This document shows positions 22,940-34,376 of a stretch of 64,000 bases of DNA, one piece after another. How positions within the stretch are numbered: position 1 is the first letter of the stretch; each line of letters begins with the position of its first letter. The position numbers were made by a program, and so were the translations under genes. Below the pieces are notes generated by a model. It made no database searches. It saw only the letters and a list, made by a program, of their open reading frames with translations, and had not been told where the DNA came from. This DNA comes from Roseateles subflavus (GTDB lineage Bacteria > Pseudomonadota > Gammaproteobacteria > Burkholderiales > Burkholderiaceae_C), in assembly GCF_030285365.1 (NCBI RefSeq), contig NZ_JASVDS010000003.1:186001-250000 (forward strand), read 5' to 3'.

Positions 22940-25849
22940 CTATTGTCCCGTAGCCGGACCCTCGGCGGCGCGGTGCAGGGGCGCCTCGCCTTCCTGCTCG
23001 CGCTGCGGGGCCCGCCGGGGCAGGTCCAGGGTGAAGCAGGTGCCGCGGCCCGGGCTGCTGTGCACGCGCAGGCGACCACCGAAGAGCTGCTCGACGATGT
23101 TGTAGCTGATGGACAGCCCCAGGCCCGTGCCCCCGCGCCCGAGCTTGGTCGTGAAGAAGGGCTCGAAGACGCGGTGCAGCAGCTCCGGGGGGATGCCCGC
23201 GCCGTCGTCGGCGAACTCCAGCTCGAGCCAGCCGGGATCCGTGGCGCGCGCGCGGACGGTCATCAGCCCCTCGCGCGAGCTGCCCTCGAAGGCATGGAGC
23301 AGCGCGTTGTTGATGAAGTTGCTGAGCACCTGGCCCAGCGGCCCGGGGTAGCCGTCGATCTCGAGGCCGGACGGGATGTCGATCTCCACGCGGTGGCCGG
23401 CCTTGCGCACCACGCCCATCATCGTGGCCACGATGTCGGTGACGGTCTGGGCCAGGTCGAACACGCGGCGCTGCTCGCTGGTGCGGTCCACCGCCACCTG
23501 CTTGAAGCTCGCGACGAGGCCGGCGGCCGTCTGCAGGCCGCGATGGATCAGCTGCGCCGCCTGGCGGGCTTCGTCGAGGTAGCGGACGAGGCTGCTGCGG
23601 CGCAATGCATTGGCCGCCATGGACGACTCGATCTCGTCGGTCTTGTTCAGCAGCGTGCCGGCCATCAACAGCGAGTTGCCGATGGGCGTGTTGAGCTCGT
23701 GCGCGACGCCGGCCACGAGCGCGCCCAGCGCGGCGAGCTTTTCCTGGGCGGCGAGCTGCTTCTGCGCGTCGCCCAGGTCGCTGTAGGCGCGGGCGTTGTC
23801 CAGCGCGATGGCGGTGTAGGCGCTCAGGGTGCGAAAGACCAGGCGCTCCATCTCGCCATAGGCATTCTGCTGAGGCGACTGGATGGTCATCACGCCGAGC
23901 ACGCGCTCGCCGACGGTCAGCGGGGCGAAGAGGGCGCTGAGGGTGCGCATCGTGCCGGGCACCTGGCTCGGGTCGGAGCCGTCCGGGGCCAGCGACACCA
24001 GCAGCTCCCGCCGCTCCCGCAGCGCGCGGGCGGCGTTGCTCTCCTCGGCGTCGAGGCGGATGCGGTGCGGCGGCAGGTGCTCGCCATGCTCGACGTCGAA
24101 CACCGAGCTCATCGTGAGGCCGTCCGCGTCGATCAGGTAGACGGCGAAGCTGCGCGCGTCCAGCAGCGCGTGCACATGGCGCTCCAGCACGGCGAACACC
24201 GAGGGCGCGTCGAGCTTGGTCGTGATCTCCTGGCCGATGGCCCCCAGGCGGGCGAGCGTGCTGCTCGTCTGCTGTGCCAGCTCCGCCCGACGCGCCTCGG
24301 CGCCCGCCAGCGCGCGGTGGTGCGCGGACTCGGCCCGCTCGCTCTCGGTCATGTGGCGCAGCTGCATGGCCAGCATGCGGCCGGTGACGTCCTGGCCATG
24401 CATGCGCTGGCGCAGCGTGCTGGCCTCCACGGCGGCCTGGTAGGCGAGCTCGAAGCGACCGAGGTCGGCGTTGGTCCGCGCCTGCAGCTGCAGCAGCTCG
24501 ATGGGCGGAGCGTAGTGCTGGATGGCCGAGGCGGCCGACAGGGCCCGCTCCAGGTGCCGGGCGGCCAGCGCGAGGTGCTCCTCGCCGGGCTGCTGGCGAT
24601 GGCGCTTGCGGGCGATCCGGGCCAGCAGGAGGTGAGCCAGGACTTGCTGGTCGCCCACCTGCTGCTGGCAGGCGTCGTCCAGGCAGGACTGCGCGACCTG
24701 CTGGGCCTCGTCGAGCCGGTCCAGCCGCATGAGGGCCAGCGCGCGGCTGCGGCGCAGGTCCATGGCGAGGTCCCGGGCCTGCGCGGCTTCCGCGCGCGCC
24801 TGAAGGGCATCGAGCCGTTCGAGGGCCTCGGCATACTGCTGCTGGTCCACGGCCAGCTCGGCCCGGTAGCGCAGGGCGATGGCGTAGTAGCGCGAGGCCT
24901 GCAGCGGGCGCAGCGTCTGTTCGGCCTCCTCCAGGCGCTGCTGCGCGAGGTCCAGGCGCCCGAGGTGGCGCAGGGCCTCGCCGACCTGGCTCTGGCAGCT
25001 GCCGACGGCGCTGGGCCAGCCCGTGGGCAGCGCAAGGTCCAGCGCGCGCTGCACCCACTCGAGCGCGGCGTCGTGGTCGTTGAGGCTGGTGAAGGCGTTG
25101 CCGATGTTGCCGGCCGCGATGATGGCCAGGTGCAGCTGCCCGCTGGCCAGCGCCAGCTGGTGGCAACGTACATAGGCTTCGATTGCCTGGGCATAGTCGC
25201 CCTGGCGGAAGGCCCGCGTGGCCCGCAGCTGCTGCAGCGCGGACTGGACGTAGAGCGGCCAGTGGGCCCCCTCGGGGCCCTCGCCGCCGACATCGTCCTC
25301 GGGCGCCTGACCGCGCAGCACCTGCAGGCGGGCCAGGACGGCGCGGTAGAAGGTCTCGCGCGCCGGCTCGGCCGCCAGGGCCGCACACTGGGCGGCCTGG
25401 CGCAGGCACTCGTCACGTTCCGCGAAGTTGCCGGCGCCGGTGGCGATGGCGGCCCGCACGCCGTGAAGATCCGCGGCCAGCACCGGGCTCGGCGCGGCCT
25501 CGGGCGCCAGCCCGGCGATGAGCGCAGACGCCTCCGCCAGGTGGGCCTGCAGGCGCATCAGGTCAGCCTGGGTCAGCAGGGACAGCCAGCGCGCCTGGGG
25601 GCTCAGGGCTTTCCCGCTCCTCTCGCTTTCCCGCGTGGCGATGGCAAGACATTCGGCGGCATGGCGGCTGTCTCGCTCCCGCAACTGCCATGCAAGCTGG
25701 ACGCAAGTGGACGTTTCTGTCGGCAACAGATGCAAGACGCCGTGCGCGTACCAGGCCTGCAAGGCGTCGTCTGTGTCGTACAGCGGTTGGACGTCACCGG
25801 ACATTGCAAGCGAAACCGGGGAGCTGCGAAGACCCGCATCTTGCCTCAC
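22940..25849 (-). CDS. TPR-GAF sensor histidine kinase
   Basis: 969 residues from a GTG at 25849 (GAGGG upstream); an ATG at 25804 (MSGDVQPLYD) is an alternative. There are no obvious membrane segments, so it is probably cytosolic. About residues 100-500 are helical TPR-like repeats (QAIEAYVRCHQLALASGQ and similar). A GAF domain lies about 550-690. The kinase core has GVAHELNTPIGN (phospho-His near 716), NFINNALLHAF (N box), DDGAGIPP (G1) and GRGGTGLGLSI (G2). There is no receiver domain and no response regulator nearby. The TPR part suggests sensing through a protein or peptide partner; the signal is unknown. Confidence 0.9.
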   Translation of the reverse strand: MRQDAGLRSSPVSLAMSGDVQPLYDTDDALQAWYAHGVLHLLPTETSTCVQLAWQLRERDSRHAAECLAIATRESERSGKALSPQARWLSLLTQADLMRLQAHLAEASALIAGLAPEAAPSPVLAADLHGVRAAIATGAGNFAERDECLRQAAQCAALAAEPARETFYRAVLARLQVLRGQAPEDDVGGEGPEGAHWPLYVQSALQQLRATRAFRQGDYAQAIEAYVRCHQLALASGQLHLAIIAAGNIGNAFTSLNDHDAALEWVQRALDLALPTGWPSAVGSCQSQVGEALRHLGRLDLAQQRLEEAEQTLRPLQASRYYAIALRYRAELAVDQQQYAEALERLDALQARAEAAQARDLAMDLRRSRALALMRLDRLDEAQQVAQSCLDDACQQQVGDQQVLAHLLLARIARKRHRQQPGEEHLALAARHLERALSAASAIQHYAPPIELLQLQARTNADLGRFELAYQAAVEASTLRQRMHGQDVTGRMLAMQLRHMTESERAESAHHRALAGAEARRAELAQQTSSTLARLGAIGQEITTKLDAPSVFAVLERHVHALLDARSFAVYLIDADGLTMSSVFDVEHGEHLPPHRIRLDAEESNAARALRERRELLVSLAPDGSDPSQVPGTMRTLSALFAPLTVGERVLGVMTIQSPQQNAYGEMERLVFRTLSAYTAIALDNARAYSDLGDAQKQLAAQEKLAALGALVAGVAHELNTPIGNSLLMAGTLLNKTDEIESSMAANALRRSSLVRYLDEARQAAQLIHRGLQTAAGLVASFKQVAVDRTSEQRRVFDLAQTVTDIVATMMGVVRKAGHRVEIDIPSGLEIDGYPGPLGQVLSNFINNALLHAFEGSSREGLMTVRARATDPGWLELEFADDGAGIPPELLHRVFEPFFTTKLGRGGTGLGLSISYNIVEQLFGGRLRVHSSPGRGTCFTLDLPRRAPQREQEGEAPLHRAAEGPATGQ

Positions 25850-28110
<2,261 letters not shown>

Positions 28111-28140
28111 TCGACCCTCGATCCCTACGCGGAATGAAGA

Positions 28141-28166
28141 CGCCGGGCGAAAGCCCGGCGTTTTTT
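28141..28166 (+). terminator. Intrinsic terminator of the M4 protease gene
   Basis: CGCCGGGC-GAAA-GCCCGGCG, an 8-bp perfect stem closed by a stable GAAA tetraloop, followed by six T. Confidence 0.93.
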
Positions 28167-28194
28167 CTTGTGGGCGCCGCCCATGGGCCCATGG

Positions 28195-28220
28195 AAAAGG
28201 CCCTCGATCACTCGAGGGCC
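28195..28220 (-). terminator. Intrinsic terminator of the TonB-domain gene
   Basis: On the minus strand GGCCCTCGA and TCGAGGGCC form a 9-bp stem around GTGA and are followed by TTTT. Confidence 0.8.
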
Positions 28221-28263
28221 TGTGGCCGTTCAGGGGTGCCGGAGGGCGACCCGCGGCACAAAC

Positions 28264-28596
28264 TCAGTCGTCGTTCTTGAACACCAGCTTGACTTCGTGG
28301 GTCTGCTTCTCGGTGCCGGCTTCGAAGCGCCAGTCCATCAGGGCGGTCGTCACGGCGCGGTCGAACACGCGGCGCGGCTCGGACTCGACGATGTCCACGC
28401 CGGACACCTTGCCATCGGCCTCGATGCTCAGCTTGGCCTTCACGGTGCCGGCGCTGATGCCCTTCTGTGCGGCCTCGCGCGGGAACTCCGGCGCCACCTT
28501 CTTGATGAGCTTGGGCGTGGCTTGGGCGCCGAAGGCCAGCAGCAGGGCGGCGGCGGCGGGCAGGAACTTGGCGGCAAGGAGGGAAGTCTTCTTCAT
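28264..28596 (-). CDS. TonB C-terminal domain protein, short periplasmic form
   Basis: 110 residues from the ATG at 28596. The N terminus (KKTSLLAAKFLPAAAALLLAFGAQA) reads as a signal peptide or short anchor. It is followed at once by the TonB C-terminal fold: LIKKVAPEFPREAAQKGISAGTVKAKL, then DGKVSGVDIVES and FDRAVTTALMDWRF. The long Pro-rich linker that lets TonB span the periplasm is missing, so it cannot be a conventional energy transducer on its own. It may be a soluble partner or a peptidoglycan- or receptor-binding domain. It lies 64 bp downstream of a chemoreceptor gene on the same strand and may be co-transcribed. Confidence 0.82.
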   Translation of the reverse strand: MKKTSLLAAKFLPAAAALLLAFGAQATPKLIKKVAPEFPREAAQKGISAGTVKAKLSIEADGKVSGVDIVESEPRRVFDRAVTTALMDWRFEAGTEKQTHEVKLVFKNDD

Positions 28597-28660
28597 GGGA
28601 GTCTCTGGAGGGCTACTGCTGGGAAAGAGGGAGGGGATGCGTGGATCGGGCGCCGGGACG

Positions 28661-30205
28661 TCAGGCCCGGAAGAAGCCCACCGCGTCGAGCAGACGGCTC
28701 GAGCTGTCGCGCAGGGCTTCGGTCGAGCGGCTGAGCTCGTCGACCAGCGTGGTGTTCTGCTGGGTGGCACGGTCCAGCTCGTTCATGGCCCCGTTGACCA
28801 CGCCGACGCCGGCCGCCTGCTCCTGGGCCGAATGCGAGATTTCCTCGATCAGCTGGCCCATGTTGTTGACCTCGTCCACGACGCTGCGGATGGTGGCGCC
28901 CGCGTTGTTGACCAGGGCGGTGCCGTTCTCGACCTTCACGGACGATTCCTGGATCAGCACCTTGATCTCCTTGGCCGCCTGCGCGCTGCGCGAGGCCAGG
29001 GCGCGGACCTCCGAGGCCACGACGGCGAAGCCCTTGCCGTGGTCCCCGGCGCGGGCCGCTTCCACGGCGGCGTTCAGGGCGAGGATGTTGGTCTGGAAGG
29101 CGATGCCGTCGATCACGCCGATGATGTCGCCGATCTTGCGCGAGCTCGTGCTGATCTCTTCCATCGTCGAGACCACCTGGGCCACGACCTGGCCGCCGGC
29201 CGAGGCCGACTGGCGGGCCTTGCCGGCGATGCCGGCCGCCTTGCGGGTCAGCTCGCTGGCGCCGGTGAGGTTGGCGGCGATCTGCTCGACCGAGGCCGCC
29301 GTGTTCTGCAGGCTGGCCGCCGAGCGCGCCGTGCGGTCCGACAGATTGCTGTTGCTGTTGGCGATGGCGCCGGAGTTGTGCGCCACTTCGCCCGCCGCCT
29401 GCGACACGCTGTTCACCACGCCCGACAGCGCATCCTGCATGTCCTTCATCGCGTGAAGCATCTGGCCCAGCTCATCCTGGCCGCTGGCCTGGATGCGATG
29501 CGACAGGTCGCCCGAGCTGATGGCCAGCGCGGCGTCCTTGGCCTGGCGGGCCGGCACGATGATGGAGCGTGAGATGGCCACGCCACCGCCGCCGCCGATC
29601 AGCACGGCCACGACCACCAGACCCATCGTGATGGCGACCGAGCGGCTGGCCAGCGTCGAGCCGGACTCGGCCAGCTCGCGGGCGCTCTCGAACTTCGACT
29701 CGACCAGGCGCTTGAGGCTTTCCTGGTAGGCCTGCTGCGCCGGGCGCACATCGGTGATCAGGCTTTCGCGGGCTTCGTCCGGGCTGCCGTCAGCCTGGAT
29801 CTTGAGGAACTTGCTCACCGAGGCCATGAACTTGCCCTGGCGCTCCTGCACCTGGCCCACGATGTCCTTTTCCTTGTCGTCATCGACCAGGCCCTGCAGC
29901 TCGCCCAGGTGCTTGTCCAGCTCCTGCATGGCGCCATCGATGGCGGCCTTCTGCTTCTTGATCTGCCGCGCCTCGTCCAGCAGCAGCAGGTCGCGCGAGG
30001 CGCGGGCGATGACGTTGACGTCGCCTTCCAGCGCGTTGGCGGTGGCGATCTTGACCAGGCTGGAATTCGCGGTGCGGTCCAGATCCTTGGCCAGGTGGTT
30101 GGCATTGGCGGCGCCGTAGGCACCGATGGCCATCAGCAGCAGGATCAGCAGGGCATAGCTCACGGCCAGACGCTGACCGATGCGCATGTGAGACAGGAAT
30201 TGCAT
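28661..30205 (-). CDS. Methyl-accepting chemotaxis protein with 4HB sensor
   Basis: 514 residues. Membrane segment 1 is about residues 12-32, a periplasmic four-helix bundle covers about 35-188, and membrane segment 2 ([19 protein letters not shown]) is near 190-212. HAMP follows and the signalling hairpin tip [20 protein letters not shown] begins near 363. The C terminus VGFFRA lacks the CheR/CheB pentapeptide NWETF. The layout is that of a classical ligand-sensing transmembrane receptor; the ligand is unknown. It is encoded next to a TonB-domain protein rather than other chemotaxis genes. Confidence 0.94.
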   Translation of the reverse strand: MQFLSHMRIGQRLAVSYALLILLLMAIGAYGAANANHLAKDLDRTANSSLVKIATANALEGDVNVIARASRDLLLLDEARQIKKQKAAIDGAMQELDKHLGELQGLVDDDKEKDIVGQVQERQGKFMASVSKFLKIQADGSPDEARESLITDVRPAQQAYQESLKRLVESKFESARELAESGSTLASRSVAITMGLVVVAVLIGGGGGVAISRSIIVPARQAKDAALAISSGDLSHRIQASGQDELGQMLHAMKDMQDALSGVVNSVSQAAGEVAHNSGAIANSNSNLSDRTARSAASLQNTAASVEQIAANLTGASELTRKAAGIAGKARQSASAGGQVVAQVVSTMEEISTSSRKIGDIIGVIDGIAFQTNILALNAAVEAARAGDHGKGFAVVASEVRALASRSAQAAKEIKVLIQESSVKVENGTALVNNAGATIRSVVDEVNNMGQLIEEISHSAQEQAAGVGVVNGAMNELDRATQQNTTLVDELSRSTEALRDSSSRLLDAVGFFRA

Positions 30206-30532
30206 CAGGGAACCTCAGGAAACTTCGATCCGGACCCAGCTCTGCACGTGCGCTCTCGGGCGGCGCGACGCGCGGCTCCGAACGAATTCGGAGCGTGGCG
30301 CGGCCGCCGTGTCGGGATTGCCCCGCTGGAGTCAACCGCGCGGTGTGACAGAAGTCTCGGTCGCCGCGCCCCGGCCCCTCAGGTGCAGGGTGGACGGGAA
30401 ACGGCAGCGCGAAGTGTCTTCGCTGAGCCGCGCTTTGGCACACGTCAAGCGGGCGGCGGCGTGAACGAATCCGCGGCAAACCAGTGCAATGCCAGCTTGG
30501 CGTCAGGGAGCCCGGGCCGGCGAGTCAGCCTG
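30206..30532. other. Intergenic region upstream of the chemoreceptor gene
   Basis: 327 bp with no supported gene. It contains a perfect inverted repeat GCTCCGAA-CGAA-TTCGGAGC (30275-30294) about 70 bp upstream of the chemoreceptor start, without a T-run in either direction. It might be an operator or an mRNA hairpin of the chemoreceptor leader. Confidence 0.45.
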
Positions 30533-31882
30533 CTAGGGGTTTATGCCCGTGTCGTTCGTCAGGGACTGGACCTGGCGGGCGCTCAGGGCGCCGCCTGGCT
30601 GCCCCCAGCTGGTGCGCACATGGCTCAGCAGGGCGGCGAGTTGCTCGGCATTGAAGGTCCCGGCGAAGGGCGGCATGCCGAAGGGGCGGGGGTGCTGCGG
30701 CGTGGCCGGCGCGAAGCCGCCCTGCTGCACGATGCGCACGAGGTTGATCGCCGAGGGCTGCAACACCACGCGGCTGCCCTTGAGCGGCGGGTACACGCCC
30801 GGCCGCCCTTCGCCGCCGGCACCGTGGCAGGCTTGGCAGTGCGTCTCGTACAGCCGGGCACCGAGGAGCGCCTGCCCGGGCGCGGTGTCCGGGGGGCGTG
30901 CCGGCGACAGGGGCGATGCCTTGGCCGGTGTCTCGTGGGGCGCGCCCTCGGTCGGCAGCGCGCGGAGGTAGCGGGCCATGGCCTCGGCGTCGGCCTCGCT
31001 CAGGTGCCGCGTGCTGCCGACGATCACCTCGGCCATCGGCCCCTGGGCCACGCCCCGCTCTGACACCCCCTGGCGCAGCCAGGCCGCGGCCTCGGCCATC
31101 GTCCAGTCCTGCATGCCGGCCTCGGCGGGCCGGTGCAGCGAAGGCGCTTCCCAGCCCAGCCCGCGCAGCAGGCTGCCGTCGAAGCGGTCGCGGGCCTGCG
31201 GGCCGCCCAGCGCGTTGCGGCTGCTGTGACAGGCATTGCAGTGCGCCACACCCTGGGTGAGGTAGGCGCCACGGTTCCAGGCGGCGTCCTGCCGGGGATC
31301 CGGCTCGAAGCTGGCGGGTCGGAAGAAGAGCGCGCGCCAGGCGGCCAGGGCCCAGGCGCTGCCGTAGGGCCAGGGCAGCGTCTGGGGGCGCGGGGGCTGA
31401 TGGACGGCCGGCTGCGACTGCAGATGGCTGAAGAGCGCATCGCTGTCCGCGCGGCTCAGCAGCGTGTAGCTGGTGTATGGGAAGGCCGGGCTCAGCAGGC
31501 GACCATCGCGGCTGCGGCCTTCGTGCAGCGCGCGCCAGAAGTCGTCCGCCGTCCAGCGGCCCAGGCCGGTGGCTGCATCGGGCGTCAGGTTGCCGCTGTA
31601 GACCGCGCCGAACGGGGTCGGGATCGCGCGTCCGCCGGCGAGAGGCGCACCGCCGGGCGCGGTGTGGCAGCCGGCGCAGTTGCCCACACGGGCCAGGTAG
31701 GCGCCCCGCGCCTGCAGCTCGGCCGTCGGGCGCGCCGGCGGTGCGGGCGGCAGGGGCCCCGGGCGGTTGACCCACAGGACCCACCCAGCAAGACCTGACC
31801 CTGCCAGCGCCACGCCCAACACCAGGCGCAACACCAGGCCGGGCGCGAGGCTTCGCAGGCGCTTCGCCGCGCGGCCCGTCAC
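30533..31882 (-). CDS. Triheme c-type cytochrome, membrane-anchored
   Basis: 449 residues from a GTG at 31882 that overlaps the stop of the upstream cytochrome gene (GTGA), implying coupling. An N-terminal membrane segment (VLRLVLGVALAGSGLAGWVLW, about residues 15-35) is followed by three heme sites: CAGCH, CNACH and CQACH. The three-domain architecture and the second-domain text YLTQGVAHCNACHSSRNALGG resemble the cytochrome subunit of membrane-bound alcohol, aldehyde or gluconate dehydrogenases (AdhB type). No such dehydrogenase gene lies nearby, so the donor is unknown. It presumably passes electrons to the quinone pool or terminal oxidase. Confidence 0.9.
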   Translation of the reverse strand: MTGRAAKRLRSLAPGLVLRLVLGVALAGSGLAGWVLWVNRPGPLPPAPPARPTAELQARGAYLARVGNCAGCHTAPGGAPLAGGRAIPTPFGAVYSGNLTPDAATGLGRWTADDFWRALHEGRSRDGRLLSPAFPYTSYTLLSRADSDALFSHLQSQPAVHQPPRPQTLPWPYGSAWALAAWRALFFRPASFEPDPRQDAAWNRGAYLTQGVAHCNACHSSRNALGGPQARDRFDGSLLRGLGWEAPSLHRPAEAGMQDWTMAEAAAWLRQGVSERGVAQGPMAEVIVGSTRHLSEADAEAMARYLRALPTEGAPHETPAKASPLSPARPPDTAPGQALLGARLYETHCQACHGAGGEGRPGVYPPLKGSRVVLQPSAINLVRIVQQGGFAPATPQHPRPFGMPPFAGTFNAEQLAALLSHVRTSWGQPGGALSARQVQSLTNDTGINP

Positions 31883-32607
31883 GGCAGCACCCCGCAGCGC
31901 ATCGGCAGGCGTTCGGGCGAGGCCGGCTCCGGCCGGGCGCCCGCGGGTACGGGCTGCGAGGCGAGCCAGTCCGCCATCACGCGAATGTCCTGCGGGTCCA
32001 GCTTGCGGGCGACGTCGGCCATGCAGTCCGGCGCGACCGAGCGACGTTCGCCCTGGCGCCAGGCGGCCAGTTGCGCCAGCAGGTAGTCGCGCGGCAGGCC
32101 GAGGAGACCGGGCACGCCGGGCTGACGGCCGAGCAGCGTCGCGCCATGGCATTGCTGGCAGGCCGGCAGCCCGCGGGCGGGATCGCCCTGGCGCACGAGC
32201 CCCTGCGCGCGGTTCAGTTCCGCAGGCGGGAGGGCCACCGCCTGCGGCGGCGGATGCGGCAGGTCGAGGCTCGCGAAATGCCGGGCGATGTCCTGCAGGT
32301 AGTCGTCGCTGAGCGGCGCCAGCAGCGTGTTCATCGGCCCGTACTGCCGCCGCCCGTCGCGGAAGCTCAGCAGCTGCTGGTAGAGATAGCCCGCCGGCTT
32401 GCCGGCCAGGCGCGGGTAGTAGCCGTCGCGCGCGGCGCGGCCCTGCGCCCCGTGGCAACCGGTGCAGGCGAGGACGCGCTGGGCCATGGTGTCTTCAAAG
32501 GGCGGTGGCGCCACGTCCGCGGCCCGGCTGCCAAGGGCGAAGGCTCCCAGCGCGATGGCGGCCAGCAGGGGCCGCCAGCCGACACGGCGCAGCGGGCGCG
32601 TCTGCAT
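31879..32607 (-). CDS. Diheme c-type cytochrome (cytochrome c4/c553-like)
   Basis: 242 residues with a signal peptide (MQTRPLRRVGWRPLLAAIAL, cleavage after SRA near 29). There are two heme sites, CTGCH (about 48-52) and CQQCH (about 150). The text DGYYPRLAGKPAGYLYQQLLSFRDGRR with PMNTLLAPLSDDYLQDIARHFA is typical of cytochrome c4-like diheme proteins, which shuttle electrons to cytochrome oxidases. The gene starts immediately after the yggS stop and overlaps the triheme cytochrome, so the three genes form a tight leftward unit (yggS first). Confidence 0.9.
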   Translation of the reverse strand: MQTRPLRRVGWRPLLAAIALGAFALGSRAADVAPPPFEDTMAQRVLACTGCHGAQGRAARDGYYPRLAGKPAGYLYQQLLSFRDGRRQYGPMNTLLAPLSDDYLQDIARHFASLDLPHPPPQAVALPPAELNRAQGLVRQGDPARGLPACQQCHGATLLGRQPGVPGLLGLPRDYLLAQLAAWRQGERRSVAPDCMADVARKLDPQDIRVMADWLASQPVPAGARPEPASPERLPMRCGVLP

Positions 32608-33306
32608 TCAGGCCTTGGCCGGCCGCGAGCCGAAGATGGCCGAGCCGACGCGCACCAGGGTCGCGCCCTCCAGCACGGCCGCCTCCAGGTCGGCGCTCAT
32701 GCCCATGCTGAGGGTGTCGAGCGCGAGGCCTTGATCGCGCAGACCTTGCAGCAGCTGTGCGAGCTGCCGGTGGGGCAGGCGCTGGGCCTCCAGGTCCTGC
32801 GCGGGTTCCGGGATGGCCATCAGCCCGCGCAGGCGCAGGCGCGGCAGGGCGGCGACCTGCGTGGCGAGCGCCGGCACATCCGCCGGCGCCACGCCGCTCT
32901 TGCTGGCTTCGCCGCTGATGTTGACCTGCAGGCAGACCTGCAGGGGCGCGAGCCTCTCGGGACGCTGCTCGGACAGGCGTTGGGCGATCTTCAGGCGGTC
33001 CACCGTGTGCACCCAGTCGAAGGCCTCGGCCACCACGCGGGTCTTGTTGCTCTGCAGGGGCCCGATCAGGTGCCACTCGATGCCGGCGCGCAGGTCGGCC
33101 AGCGCGGCGATCTTGTCGAGGGCCTCCTGCACGTAGTTCTCGCCGAAGGCGCGTTCGCCGGCCGCATGGGCCTCGCGCACGGCCGCCGCCTCGAAGGTCT
33201 TGCTCACCACCAGCAGGCGGGCCGACGCCGGCTCGCGGCCGGCCTTCGTGCAAGCGTTAACAAGCCGCCGGTGCACTTCTTGAATGTTCTCTTTGATCGT
33301 CGCCAT
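32608..33306 (-). CDS. yggS: YggS family pyridoxal phosphate homeostasis protein
   Basis: 232 residues. The PLP lysine lies in LLVVSKTFEAAAVREA (residue 36), followed by the family signature AFGENYVQEALDKI, then WHLIGPLQSNKTRVV, LMAIPEPAQD and the C-terminal LSMGMSADLEAAVLEGATLVRVGSAIFG, written here in two overlapping parts to show order. These cytosolic proteins bind PLP and influence vitamin B6 and amino acid pools without a known reaction. It is divergent from pilT with only 26 bp between start codons, a very common arrangement in proteobacteria. Confidence 0.95.
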   Translation of the reverse strand: MATIKENIQEVHRRLVNACTKAGREPASARLLVVSKTFEAAAVREAHAAGERAFGENYVQEALDKIAALADLRAGIEWHLIGPLQSNKTRVVAEAFDWVHTVDRLKIAQRLSEQRPERLAPLQVCLQVNISGEASKSGVAPADVPALATQVAALPRLRLRGLMAIPEPAQDLEAQRLPHRQLAQLLQGLRDQGLALDTLSMGMSADLEAAVLEGATLVRVGSAIFGSRPAKA

Positions 33307-33309
33307 AAT
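33280..33309 (+). promoter_or_regulatory. Candidate sigma-70 promoter of pilT
   Basis: TTGAAT (33280-33285), 18-bp spacer, CATAAT (33304-33309). The promoter lies inside the 5' end of divergent yggS, its minus 10 box covering the yggS start codon on the other strand. Transcription would begin near 33316, leaving a leader of about 17 bases; no ribosome site precedes the pilT ATG. Confidence 0.6.
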
Positions 33310-33332
33310 GGCCTACGCTATTCGCCCACACC

Positions 33333-34376
33333 ATGGACATCACACAACTGCTGGCATTCTCGGTCAAGAACAAGGCCTCCGACCTTCACCTCTCCGCCGG
33401 GCTGCCGCCCATGATCCGGGTGCACGGGGATGTGCGACGGATCAACGTCGAGGCGCTGGAGCACCGCCAGGTGCACGACATGGTGTACGACATCATGAAC
33501 GACGCCCAGCGCAAGAACTACGAAGAGACGCTGGAGTGCGACTTCTCCTTCGAGATCCAGGGCCTGGCCCGCTTCCGGGTCAATGCGTTCAACCAGAACC
33601 GCGGCGCCGGCGCCGTGTTCCGGACCATTCCGTCCAAGATCCTGACGCTCGAGCAGCTCAACGCGCCCAAGGTCTTCGCCGACCTGGCCCTGAAGCCGCG
33701 CGGCCTGGTGCTGGTGACGGGCCCGACGGGCTCGGGCAAGTCGACCACGCTGGCCGGCATGGTCAACCACCTCAACGAGAACGAGTACGGCCACATCCTG
33801 ACCATCGAGGACCCGATCGAATTCGTGCACGAGTCCAAGAAGTGCCTGGTCAACCAGCGTGAGGTCGGCCCGCACACCATGAGCTTCTCCAACGCCCTGC
33901 GCTCGGCGCTGCGGGAGGATCCGGATGCCGTGCTGGTGGGCGAAATGCGGGACCTGGAAACCATCCGCCTGGCGCTGACCGCAGCCGAGACGGGCCACCT
34001 GGTCTTCGGCACGCTGCACACGAGCTCGGCCGCCAAGACCATCGACCGTATCGTCGACGTCTTCCCCGCGGCCGAAAAGGAAATGGTGCGGGCCATGGTC
34101 TCGGAGTCGCTCGTCGCGGTGATCTCCCAGACGCTGTGCAAGCTCAAGGACGGCAGCGGCCGCGTGGCGGCGCACGAGATCATGCTGGGCACCTCCGCCG
34201 TGCGCAACCTGATCCGGGAGAACAAGGTCGCGCAGATGTACTCCGCCATCCAGACCGGCAATTCCCAGGGCATGCAGACGCTGGACCAGAACCTCACCGA
34301 GCTGGTGCGCCGCAATGTCATCTCGCCGGCCGAGGCTCGGGCCAAGGCCAAGTTCCCCGAGAACTTCCCCGGCTGA
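33333..34376 (+). CDS. pilT: Type IV pilus retraction ATPase PilT
   Basis: 347 residues, the normal PilT length. Walker A GPTGSGKS (130-137), Asp box ILTIEDPIEFVH, Walker B DAVLVGEMRDLETI and the His box GHLVFGTLHTSSAAKTIDRI are all intact, and the C-terminal AVRNLIRE corresponds to the AIRNLIRE motif needed for retraction. The protein forms a hexamer at the base of the type IV pilus and depolymerises pilin, powering twitching. pilU follows 124 bp downstream, as in Pseudomonas and Neisseria. Confidence 0.97.
   Translation: MDITQLLAFSVKNKASDLHLSAGLPPMIRVHGDVRRINVEALEHRQVHDMVYDIMNDAQRKNYEETLECDFSFEIQGLARFRVNAFNQNRGAGAVFRTIPSKILTLEQLNAPKVFADLALKPRGLVLVTGPTGSGKSTTLAGMVNHLNENEYGHILTIEDPIEFVHESKKCLVNQREVGPHTMSFSNALRSALREDPDAVLVGEMRDLETIRLALTAAETGHLVFGTLHTSSAAKTIDRIVDVFPAAEKEMVRAMVSESLVAVISQTLCKLKDGSGRVAAHEIMLGTSAVRNLIRENKVAQMYSAIQTGNSQGMQTLDQNLTELVRRNVISPAEARAKAKFPENFPG

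Noticed and set aside
30533-32458. A 641-codon frame making one long cytochrome
   Set aside because: The extra 190 codons are antisense-like Arg/Ala/Pro text lying over the diheme cytochrome in another frame; the GTG at 31882 with GTGA overlap is the sensible start.
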